The notes under the pieces: model-generated
Seen by the model: only the letters and a program-made list of their open reading frames with translations
What the model was told of the DNA's origin: nothing
Database searches by the model: none
Source of the DNA: Dehalococcoidia bacterium
GTDB lineage: Bacteria > Chloroflexota > Dehalococcoidia > SM23-28-2
Direction: 5' to 3'
DNA: 6,610 nucleotides
Assembly (NCBI GenBank): GCA_022866185.1
Contig: JALHUG010000300.1
Location: 1 to 6,610 of the forward strand
Made by a program: the position numbers and the translations under genes
Shown: piece after piece, positions 1 to 5,428 of the stretch
How positions within the stretch are numbered: the first letter of the stretch is position 1
Layout of the letters: every line of letters starts with the position of its first letter

Positions 1-401
1 GGCACCTCGGTGTCCTCCAGCACGGGCCGCTGCCCGCGCCGACGCAGCACCGCGTGGATCCGGGCGATCAGCTCGCGGGAGGAGTACGGCTTGGTCACGT
101 AGTCGTCGGCGCCCAGCTCCAGGCCGGTGAGCTTGTCGCTCTCGGTGGTTTTGGCGGTGAGCATGATAAGGGGCACGTCGGACTCGGCGCGCAGGGTGCG
201 GCACACCTGGAGACCGTCCATGCCGGGAAGCATGAGGTCGAGGACCACCAGGTGGGGCCGCTCTTCCCTTGCCAGGCGCAGGGCCTCCACGCCGTCGTAG
301 GCGCAGAGGACCTTGTGGCCGTCGTTCTCCAGGTAGAGCTTGACTAGAGAGACAGTCTTGCGGTCATCGTCCACCACCAGGATCTTCCTAGACGATCTCA
401 T
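1..401 (-). CDS. OmpR/PhoB-family response regulator, receiver domain (partial, runs off left edge)
   Basis: The first 133 residues are visible and form a complete receiver (CheY-like) domain. The start MRSSRKILVVDDD places the acidic pocket at D11-D12; the phospho-acceptor is D55 in LVVLDLMLPGMDG; the switch residue is T82 in LIMLTAK; and K104 lies in DDYVTKPYSSRELIARI. The end, VLRRRGQRPVLEDTEV, is the usual linker leading to an OmpR-type winged-helix DNA-binding domain, which lies outside the window. Such proteins are phosphorylated by a partner histidine kinase and then bind tandem DNA sites; the kinase gene would be expected further left. The ATG at 401 is chosen because the receiver fold begins right after it. 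The Shine-Dalgarno match is poor (only a run of G about 14 bases upstream). The gene follows the PDZ gene in the same direction, 104 bases away. Family assignment is very firm; the exact subfamily (PhoB, PhoP, ResD and so on) is not resolvable. Confidence 0.93.
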   Translation of the reverse strand, partial: MRSSRKILVVDDDRKTVSLVKLYLENDGHKVLCAYDGVEALRLAREERPHLVVLDLMLPGMDGLQVCRTLRAESDVPLIMLTAKTTESDKLTGLELGADDYVTKPYSSRELIARIHAVLRRRGQRPVLEDTEV

Positions 402-431
402 GGCTCTGTCACAGGCCCCCGCACCTGCTCT

Positions 432-465
432 GGCCACCCCTTGAGGCCGGCCTCAAGGGGTGGCC
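432..465. repeat. 34-bp perfect palindrome between PDZ gene and response regulator gene
   Basis: Both arms are GGCCACCCCTTGAGGCC (432-448 and its reverse complement 449-465), with no mismatch and no spacer. As RNA it would fold into a stem of about 15 bp with a tetraloop. A T-rich stretch (TCTGTTTTCT, 466-475) follows it on the plus strand only, so as a Rho-independent terminator it faces transcripts running rightwards, antisense to the PDZ gene. On the minus strand, the direction of both flanking genes, the hairpin is followed by a purine/G-rich stretch without a T-run. It may still end the PDZ transcript by another route, or be a protein-binding site about 30 bases before the regulator start. 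Confidence 0.75.
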
Positions 466-505
466 TCTGTTTTCTAACTACTATTGTCGCTCTGGCGATG
501 CCCTC

Positions 506-1423
506 TTACAACCCCGTGCTCGTGCCGGAGCTGGAGCTGGGGGCCGGGGCCTCCTCGGGGGCCTGCTCTGGGATCTCACCAGGAGCCCACTGGGGCATCA
601 TGGGCCCGCCGAACTCTCCGCCCCGCTCGCCGAAGCGCTCCCTGGGGCCACCATCGAAGCCGAATCCGTGCCCCCGACCTCGACCAAGGCCGGGCAGCAG
701 GGGGCCGACGCCCCGCACGACCGCCCGCACGTCGTCGCCGACGCGCATCACCGCCACGTTGTCGCCCTCCGTCAGGTCAGACAGTTTGGCGCCGAGGTCT
801 TCGTCATCCACCGTGTAGGTCTTGCTGCCACCGGCGTTCAGGTTCAGCGTCAAGGTCTTCGCCCCCGTGTCCACGCTGGCCACGGTGCCCACGTCAATGG
901 TCACCGTGAGCGGGTTGCCCTGCTCATCGGTGAAGTTGAACTGGCCGCCCTGCACGTGGCTGAATAGCTCGTCCGCCGGGATGCCCTCCAGCTCAGGCAG
1001 CAGGGGGTTGGCCACCGGCAGGGGCTCAGGACGCGCCTCCAGGGTCACGCTGACTTCCTGCGTCTGACCGTCGCGGTCGATGCTCAGTGTGACGGTGTCG
1101 TCGACGTTCTTGTCCTTGAGCTGGTCGCGCAGCTCCTGTGCGGTCTCGACCGCCGTGCCGTTCACGGCCTTGATAACATCACCGCGCGTCAGCCCGGCCT
1201 TGTCGGCGGGGCTATCGGCGATGACCTGGGCGATGGTGAGACCATCGGGCGTGCGAGCAAACAACACGCCCATCCACGCCTTCTCTTGCTGCTGCTCCTG
1301 GGCGCCCGGCGCCGCCGAAGCGCTGGACCCGCCATCCATGGCGCGGAAGACCAGCACCCCCGCCACTGCTACCACCGCCAGTGCCGCTAACAGCCCGATA
1401 CGCACTACTCTTGACTTTGGCAT
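506..1423 (-). CDS. Membrane-anchored or secreted PDZ-domain protein with DUF5666-like region
   Basis: A 305-residue protein. Residues 9-27 form a hydrophobic segment after a basic N-terminus (signal anchor or signal peptide), so the rest should be outside the membrane. Residues about 50-128 are a PDZ domain of the HtrA/DegP C-terminal type: MGVLF carboxylate-binding-loop region, IAQVIADSPADKAGLTRGDVIKAVNG, then a strand-rich end. Residues about 174-237 (VTIDVGTVASVDTGAKTLTL through VRAVV) are a small beta domain resembling DUF5666-like repeats. From 238 to the end the chain is rich in Gly, Pro and Glu and probably disordered. No trypsin-like serine protease domain is present, so this is not a complete HtrA protease; a peptide-binding or regulatory role is inferred. 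The start is firm: AAAGGAGG lies 6 bases before the ATG. It sits just upstream of the response regulator gene in the same direction, suggesting a part in envelope sensing. The PDZ call is sure; the rest is less so. Confidence 0.88.
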   Translation of the reverse strand: MPKSRVVRIGLLAALAVVAVAGVLVFRAMDGGSSASAAPGAQEQQQEKAWMGVLFARTPDGLTIAQVIADSPADKAGLTRGDVIKAVNGTAVETAQELRDQLKDKNVDDTVTLSIDRDGQTQEVSVTLEARPEPLPVANPLLPELEGIPADELFSHVQGGQFNFTDEQGNPLTVTIDVGTVASVDTGAKTLTLNLNAGGSKTYTVDDEDLGAKLSDLTEGDNVAVMRVGDDVRAVVRGVGPLLPGLGRGRGHGFGFDGGPRERFGERGGEFGGPMMPQWAPGEIPEQAPEEAPAPSSSSGTSTGL

Positions 1424-1429
1424 CGACTG

Positions 1430-1437
1430 CCTCCTTT
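1430..1437 (-). promoter_or_regulatory. Strong ribosome binding site of the PDZ gene
   Basis: On the minus strand the sequence AAAGGAGG ends 6 bases before the ATG at 1423, a near-perfect Shine-Dalgarno match. It fixes the start of the PDZ gene. Confidence 0.85.
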
Positions 1438-1472
1438 CTCAGACTATCCTGAAGGAAATGGTAGCGGGCAAA

Positions 1473-1489
1473 TGTTAAGACGTTATGAA
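1473..1489 (-). promoter_or_regulatory. Possible PhoP/PhoB-type direct-repeat operator upstream of PDZ gene
   Basis: On the minus strand TTCATA, five bases, TTAACA form a tandem repeat with an 11-base period. Both halves fit the TT(A/C/T)A(C/T)A repeat known for Bacillus PhoP, an OmpR-family regulator. It lies about 50 bases before the PDZ start, and an OmpR-family regulator gene lies nearby. No third or fourth copy is visible at the same phase, and the matches are short, so this is only a candidate. A weak -10 match TACCAT follows on the minus strand, nine bases past the repeat. Confidence 0.3.
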
Positions 1490-1577
1490 GATGGCTGGCC
1501 TCATTGGTCTGAAGGGCGAGGCTCTGCCGGGGCTGGGGCAGGCGTGGAACGGGCTAGTAGGAAGGATAGGGGATGCG

Positions 1578-1618
1578 CCACGTGTAGCAGCGAACGTGGG
1601 ACCGGCCACCTGAGGTGG
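1578..1618. other. Two small hairpins in the gap between thiolase and PDZ genes
   Basis: After the thiolase stop, the 234-base gap holds an inverted repeat CCACC-TGA-GGTGG (1606-1618) and another with arms CCACGT and ACGTGG around a 10-base loop (1578-1599). Neither is followed by a T-run on the minus strand, so neither is a convincing Rho-independent terminator. They may still slow or end the thiolase transcript. Nothing else recognisable lies in the gap apart from the PDZ upstream region. Confidence 0.35.
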
Positions 1619-1657
1619 GGGACGCCGTCCTGGAAGCGGCCTTGGCGCGGGTATTCC

Positions 1658-2872
1658 CTATGCCACGCGCTCGACGACGGCCGCCATGCCCTGCCCGCCG
1701 CCGATGCACATCGTCTCCAGCCCGAACTGCGCGTTCCGCCGCTCCATCTCGTGAAGCAGCGTAGCCATGATTCGAGCGCCAGTCGCCCCCAGGGGATGGC
1801 CGAGCGCTATCCCCGAGCCGTTGACGTTCATCCGCTCGAAATCGCGCTCAGTGAATCCCCACTCGCGCGTACAGGCGAGTACCTGCGCAGCAAACGCCTC
1901 GTTCAGCTCTATGATGTCCATGTCGCTCAGGCTGAGCCCCGCGCGTTCAAGAGCCTTCTTCGTTGCGGGCACCGGGCCCAGGCCCATGTACGCCGGGTGG
2001 ACTCCGGCCACCGCCCAGGATCGCAGCTTGCCCATCGGCTTCAGGCCGAGCTCCGCTGCCTTCTCCGGCGACGTCACGATGCAGCAGGCGGCCGCATCGT
2101 TCTCGCCGCTGGCGTTGCCGGCCGTCACCGTGGCATCGGGGTCTTGCGCGATGAGCAGGGGGCGCAGCGAGCCGAGCTTCTGGAGAGTGCTATCGCGTCG
2201 CGGATGCTCATCCTGGTCGAAGGGCACTGCCTCGCCGTCCTTGCCTTTGACCGGCACCGGCACGACCTCGGCGGCGAACTTGCCGGCGTCCCAGGCCGCG
2301 ACGGCCCGCTGGTGAGAGCGAAGGGCATACTCGTCCTGCTCCTGGCGGGGGATTGCGTACTGCCGGCGGAGGTTCTCGGCCGTCTCCAGCATCCCGCCTG
2401 GCACGGGATACCGTCTGCTGCCGGCGGTCACCCGCCCCCTGTTCAGGGCGTCGTCGAGGTTGATCACGCCACGGTTCGGGCCCCAGCGCACGGATGTGTT
2501 GTAGAAGTAGGCGGTGCTCATGCTCTCCACGCCGCCGGCGATGACCACATCGGCCACGCCGGTCTGCACCTGCATGGCCGCTATACAGATAGCCTGAAGC
2601 CCGGAGCCGCAGCGGCGGTCAACCTGAGAACCCGGCACCTCGACAGGTAGGCCGGCCGCCAGGGCAGCGACTCGACCTATGGCCGGGCTCTCCATCGTGG
2701 GGTAACACTGACCGAATATGCATTCATCCACCACGCTGGTGTCCAGCCTCGTCTTCTCGAGCAGGCCTTGAACGATGACCTCCGCCAGGGTCTGGGAATC
2801 CACCTCCCGCAGCTTGCCGCCATAGCGGCCTATCGGGGTTCGTAGGGGGCTGCAAATTACCGCCTCGCGCAT
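1658..2872 (-). CDS. Thiolase (acetyl-CoA C-acetyltransferase / 3-ketoacyl-CoA thiolase)
   Basis: A 404-residue cytosolic enzyme of full family length. It joins two acyl-CoA units by Claisen condensation or cleaves a 3-ketoacyl-CoA with CoA. All catalytic features are present: nucleophile C88 in DRRCGSGLQAI, NEAF at 324-327, H359 in GSGIALGHPLGATGAR, and the acid/base C389 in CIGGGQG. The N-terminus, REAVICSPLRTPIGRYGG, is typical. A strong ribosome binding site (AGGAGGT, 6 bases before the ATG) fixes the start, and a promoter is visible upstream. No neighbouring beta-oxidation, crotonase or hydroxyacyl-CoA dehydrogenase gene is in the window, so the pathway (fatty acid or aromatic degradation, or acetoacetyl-CoA synthesis) cannot be decided; the degradative, broad-chain thiolase type seems most likely. 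The next gene downstream on this strand is the PDZ gene, 234 bases away, and looks unrelated. The family call is certain, the substrate is not. Confidence 0.97.
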   Translation of the reverse strand: MREAVICSPLRTPIGRYGGKLREVDSQTLAEVIVQGLLEKTRLDTSVVDECIFGQCYPTMESPAIGRVAALAAGLPVEVPGSQVDRRCGSGLQAICIAAMQVQTGVADVVIAGGVESMSTAYFYNTSVRWGPNRGVINLDDALNRGRVTAGSRRYPVPGGMLETAENLRRQYAIPRQEQDEYALRSHQRAVAAWDAGKFAAEVVPVPVKGKDGEAVPFDQDEHPRRDSTLQKLGSLRPLLIAQDPDATVTAGNASGENDAAACCIVTSPEKAAELGLKPMGKLRSWAVAGVHPAYMGLGPVPATKKALERAGLSLSDMDIIELNEAFAAQVLACTREWGFTERDFERMNVNGSGIALGHPLGATGARIMATLLHEMERRNAQFGLETMCIGGGQGMAAVVERVA

Positions 2873-2878
2873 GTGGTG

Positions 2879-2885
2879 ACCTCCT
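2879..2885 (-). promoter_or_regulatory. Ribosome binding site of the thiolase gene
   Basis: AGGAGGT on the minus strand, six bases before the ATG, a near-consensus Shine-Dalgarno sequence that fixes the thiolase start. Confidence 0.85.
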
Positions 2886-2923
2886 GCACGTAGCTGAACT
2901 CATGGGGGTTGGTTTCGCCTCCC

Positions 2924-2951
2924 ATTGTACCAGCCCGATCGGGTGAGCCAA
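2924..2951 (-). promoter_or_regulatory. Sigma-70-type promoter of the thiolase gene
   Basis: On the minus strand -35 TTGGCT (2946-2951), a 16-base spacer, and -10 TACAAT (2924-2929) preceded by TGG, which makes an extended -10. Transcription would begin near 2917 and give a leader of about 45 bases. The spacer contains the palindrome CCCGATCGGG (2934-2943), which could be a repressor site covering the promoter. Confidence 0.6.
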
Positions 2952-3003
2952 GAGGGAGACCTGCGAGGAGGCGCTTTGCGCCCGGTGGGTGAGCTTCCCA
3001 GCC

Positions 3004-3023
3004 CCGCGGGATAGGTCCCGCGG
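3004..3023. other. GC-rich hairpin in the divergent intergenic region
   Basis: CCGCGGGA, loop TAGG, TCCCGCGG: a perfect 8-bp stem. Neither strand shows a T-run after it. It lies upstream of the thiolase promoter and just before a candidate plus-strand promoter, so it is not placed to terminate either flanking gene. Role unknown. Confidence 0.5.
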
Positions 3024-3032
3024 CACCATCTG

Positions 3033-3061
3033 TTGACTCCAGGAAGCCGCAGGTTTATGGT
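3033..3061 (+). promoter_or_regulatory. Candidate promoter for the rightward envelope genes
   Basis: -35 TTGACT (3033-3038, five of six consensus bases), a 17-base spacer, and -10 TATGGT (3056-3061, four of six). If used, the leader before the start at 3349 would be close to 280 bases and would contain the second copy of the direct repeat and the REP-like pair. A weaker -35-like TTGAGA lies at 3138. Confidence 0.35.
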
Positions 3062-3146
3062 CATGAACAAAATAGCCCGATAAAAGGCGGGGCTTGCGCC
3101 GTGGAAAAACTAGTTGAACTCTGCGGGTTGATGGTCATTGAGAAAA
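3047..3146. repeat. 26-bp imperfect direct repeat, copies at 3047-3072 and 3121-3146
   Basis: The two copies match at 20 of 26 positions without gaps and share the core ATGGTCAT (3057-3064 and 3131-3138) and a closing AAAA. They are 74 bases apart, start to start, in the region upstream of the plus-strand genes. They could be tandem regulator sites or the remains of an old duplication; the sequence between them and outside them does not align. Confidence 0.5.
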
Positions 3147-3176
3147 CGAACCGACATCCATACTTGCCCTTCCCAG

Positions 3177-3246
3177 GCAGACCTAAAGGTCTGCAGCTAC
3201 GAAATGAAGAGGGGCCAGCGTCGTAGCTGCAGGGCTTCAGCCCTGC
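3177..3246. repeat. Head-to-head pair of REP-like hairpin elements
   Basis: The left element is GCAGACC-TAAA-GGTCTGC (3177-3194) followed by AGCTACGA (3195-3202). The right element is its inverted relative: TCGTAGCT (3221-3228) followed by GCAGGGC-TTCA-GCCCTGC (3229-3246). Read on one strand both fit GCAGRSC-TRAA-GSYCTGC plus the tail AGCTACGA, with 18 bases between the two tails. Two base pairs in the stem differ between the copies, and both changes are compensated, so pairing is kept. This is the layout of paired REP elements (BIMEs), which are usually mobilised by a REP-associated tyrosine transposase; no such gene is in the window. The pair ends three bases before the earliest in-frame GTG of the next gene. 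Confidence 0.75.
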
Positions 3247-3330
3247 CTTGTGTCGAGTTATTTGGTCAACGGCCATGAGCCCTGGAGCGACGCGGTCTTT
3301 GGAGGGGCGATGCTATCGCGCTTGGTGCAC

Positions 3331-3340
3331 AGAGAGGTGA
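3331..3340 (+). promoter_or_regulatory. Ribosome binding site supporting the start at 3349
   Basis: AGAGAGGTGA resembles the extended Shine-Dalgarno AAGGAGGTGA and ends 8 bases before the ATG at 3349. A rival site, GGAGGGG at 3301-3307, sits only two bases (four from the core GGAGG) before another in-frame ATG at 3310, which is closer than usual. Confidence 0.5.
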
Positions 3341-3348
3341 CGAAGGTC

Positions 3349-5238
3349 ATGACAGGACGCCTGTGCTTGCTGCTTCTCGCTCCGCTACTGGTGGCCGTGG
3401 CGCTGATGCCCGCACCATCGGCCCGCGCCCAAGGGCCCCACGTTGAGCTCTCCCAGCCCGTGGGGAGCGTGGGCGACGTCGTTCTGTCGTTCGACCTTCC
3501 AGCCGACTACACGGTGACCGACCAGACCTCGGACCAGGCGTCGGCCGACGGGCCGACAGTGGTGAACGATCCCTCCGGGCCCTCCCAGGTGTCGTTCTTC
3601 ATTGAGTGGTTGTCCTCCATCTCTTCGGCAGGAACGCCCAAAGAAGCGGCGTACGAGGTTGTTGCGCAACATTGGGGCAACCACCCCAGTTCCATCCTGG
3701 CGGAAGGCGAACTGACCGCAGGCGGGCTTGAAGGCTACACCCTGCGGGTACGCACAGCTGACGCTGCAAGCTACACCACGTTCTTGATCGTAGTGCTGCC
3801 CGTGGCTCAGGGGACCCGCGTTGGGCTGCTCGCAGGGGGCAGCTTGGAGCGCACCGGTGACATTGACCTGCTCCTCCAGACCGGTGAATCAGTCGCCCAG
3901 TGGGATCAAAAGGGCTTCGATGCCATCGTAGGCTCGCTCACCGTCTCGGGGCTGCCTGCTGAGACGCCCACGCCTACGCCTACGCCTACGCCTACACCCA
4001 CGCCTACGCCCACACCCAAGCCCACGCGCACACCTAAGCCCACACCGACGCCGCGGACCGTGACCCCCACCCCTCGGCCTATCACACCCACGCCCGCGGG
4101 CGGCGGGCGCGGGGGGGCGACGCCCACACCTGACCGCGCGACGCCCACGCCTGAGCGCACCCCGACGCCTGCGCCTACACCCACAACCCGGGGAGGGCTA
4201 TCCAAAGATGATCTCGAAAACCTCGGTCCCCCGCAGTCCGAGTTCGTGGCGTCGGTGCCGGCCCCCGACGAGATCTCCACCGACCCCGATGTGATAGGCT
4301 CCAACATCTTCCTGACCCTCCTCGTCGTCTTCGCTTTCGCCTTCACCTCCACCCTCTTCAACCAGACCCTGGACGCAAACCGGCGGGAGATCGAGGGCTG
4401 GGTCGGGAGGTACTTCACCCCCTTGCAGCGCTTTGGCAGCCTCGTTGGGCAGGGATACGAGGCGGTGGCCGAGCGCCAACCCTGGGTTCAGCAAGCGGCG
4501 GGGCCCGCTTTGATACTGGTGCTGATAGGCTTCATCAACGGCTTCCTGAGCCCGGACTTCGGCCTCAACACCAAGGGTGCGGTTCTATTTGTTTCATTGC
4601 TTGTGGGGGCGGGAGCCATCACCTACGCCTACAAGGGAGGGCAGGTCTTCTTCACCAAGCGTCGCCTAAGGCTTAGGGCAGGGGTGAAGCTGTACGTAGT
4701 GGCCTTGGCCATCGCCGCTGTCAGCGTGCTGCTTTCTCGCCTGGTGGGCTTTCGGCCCGGCTTCCTCTTCGGATTTGTCGCCTCCTACACCTTGCTGGCA
4801 CCCGCGGCTCTCGACCGTAGGCAGTCGGGGCAGCTCATCTTCTTCCCGTCCGTCGCCCTGCTGGCGGTCAGCGTCATCGCCTGGCTTCTGGTCATCCCTT
4901 TGCGCGAGGTCACAGAAGGAACCGACGCCGGATGGGCGGCCTTGCCCGTGGGAGCGGCTGTCGCCGTGTTCGTGGGGGGTCTGGAAGGATTGTTCTTCAC
5001 CATGATCCCCATCAGCTTCATGGACGGAGCCAAGATCGCAAAATGGAACCGCTTGCTGTGGTTCCTGATGTTTGCAGCGGCAGCCTTCCTCTTCTGGCAT
5101 GTGCTCTTGAACCAGGAAGGCGCCTACCTGCACGTGCTCCCGCAGAGGAAGGTCGTAGCGGCGCTGAGCCTGCTGGCCTTCTATTCGATCGTCACCGTGG
5201 GCACCTGGGCCTACTTCCGCCGACGCGTCAAAGCCTGA
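3349..5238 (+). CDS. Modular envelope protein: signal peptide, PsbP-like extracytoplasmic domain, Thr-Pro linker, about nine-helix membrane domain
   Basis: I do not recognise a named gene. The 629-residue product starts with a clean signal peptide (MTGRLCLLLLAPLLVAVA, cleavage after ARA near 27). Residues about 28-204 are a beta-rich domain recalling PsbP/LpqN-like folds (LSFDLPADYTV near the start, GFDAIVGSLTVSG at the end). Residues 205-283 are a Thr-Pro linker with nine consecutive TP units. From about 319 follow roughly nine membrane helices (319-337, 386-401, 411-428, 446-464, 471-488, 496-518, 529-549, 568-587, 601-623). A conserved-looking MIPISFMDGAKIAKWN at 552-567 recalls actinobacterial FGLLP-motif membrane proteins. 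There is no HExxH, so it is not an M50 protease. Starts at 3310 (ATG) and 3250 (GTG) are also open; 3349 gives the most compact signal peptide. Function unknown; an envelope or surface-sensing role is inferred. A DUF1616 gene follows after 190 bases, most of which show only a short hairpin (5282-5301). Confidence 0.85.
   Translation: MTGRLCLLLLAPLLVAVALMPAPSARAQGPHVELSQPVGSVGDVVLSFDLPADYTVTDQTSDQASADGPTVVNDPSGPSQVSFFIEWLSSISSAGTPKEAAYEVVAQHWGNHPSSILAEGELTAGGLEGYTLRVRTADAASYTTFLIVVLPVAQGTRVGLLAGGSLERTGDIDLLLQTGESVAQWDQKGFDAIVGSLTVSGLPAETPTPTPTPTPTPTPTPTPKPTRTPKPTPTPRTVTPTPRPITPTPAGGGRGGATPTPDRATPTPERTPTPAPTPTTRGGLSKDDLENLGPPQSEFVASVPAPDEISTDPDVIGSNIFLTLLVVFAFAFTSTLFNQTLDANRREIEGWVGRYFTPLQRFGSLVGQGYEAVAERQPWVQQAAGPALILVLIGFINGFLSPDFGLNTKGAVLFVSLLVGAGAITYAYKGGQVFFTKRRLRLRAGVKLYVVALAIAAVSVLLSRLVGFRPGFLFGFVASYTLLAPAALDRRQSGQLIFFPSVALLAVSVIAWLLVIPLREVTEGTDAGWAALPVGAAVAVFVGGLEGLFFTMIPISFMDGAKIAKWNRLLWFLMFAAAAFLFWHVLLNQEGAYLHVLPQRKVVAALSLLAFYSIVTVGTWAYFRRRVKA
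3964..4197 (+). repeat. Degenerate hexamer tract encoding Thr-Pro repeats
   Basis: Nine consecutive 6-base units of the form AC(G/A)CC(T/C) at 3964-4017 encode nine Thr-Pro pairs; broken TP blocks with Lys, Arg and Gly continue to about 4197. The unit is a multiple of three, so slippage changes linker length without shifting frame. In the protein it is an extended spacer between the outer domain and the membrane domain, and a likely O-glycosylation target. Confidence 0.85.
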
Positions 5239-5428
5239 GCCCGGCCCTCGCTCCGTGCCGGTTGACTACCGCTCACGCTGCCTCCAACGCCACCATTGGA
5301 GTCCCATCCGTTCGCCTCAACCCTCGACGCAGCAGTTTCTCTTGCAATACAGGAAACATTATGTCACATTGGAGCGGCAACCTCTGGATTCCGAGTTTCT
5401 GAAGCACCGCAGAGAGGATCTCATTGAT

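Noticed and set aside
1472..2650. Long open frame of 392 codons on the plus strand opposite the thiolase
   Set aside because: It is antisense to a thiolase with all catalytic motifs; its product is rich in His, Arg, Ala and Gly without recognisable domains, a normal shadow frame in GC-rich DNA.
2995..3030. Possible tRNA-like 3' end (paired GC arm followed by CACCA)
   Set aside because: The loop TAGG is not a T-loop, and no anticodon or D arm can be folded upstream.
2990..3035. T-box-like motif on the minus strand (TGGTGCCGCGGGA before a hairpin)
   Set aside because: It resembles the TGGNACCGCG antiterminator sequence, but no stem I, specifier loop or competing T-run terminator is visible, it lies upstream of the thiolase promoter, and a thiolase is not a usual T-box target.
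3061..3276. Small minus-strand frame of 71 codons in the intergenic region
   Set aside because: It reads straight through both REP-like hairpins and the direct repeat, and shows no ribosome binding site or recognisable protein pattern.
3250..3348. Extension of the large envelope gene to GTG at 3250 or ATG at 3310
   Set aside because: The GTG start begins three bases after the REP-like hairpin and has no Shine-Dalgarno; the ATG at 3310 has GGAGG but with a short spacer. The start at 3349 gives a standard signal peptide. The 3310 start remains possible.
3906..4418. Minus-strand frame coding a Gly-Val repeat protein
   Set aside because: It is the complement of the Thr-Pro hexamer tract; the Gly-Val repeat follows directly from ACGCCT-type units and there is no ribosome binding site.
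5255..5428. Extension of the DUF1616 gene to GTG at 5255
   Set aside because: The 58 added residues show no family similarity or hydrophobic pattern and no ribosome binding site precedes the GTG.
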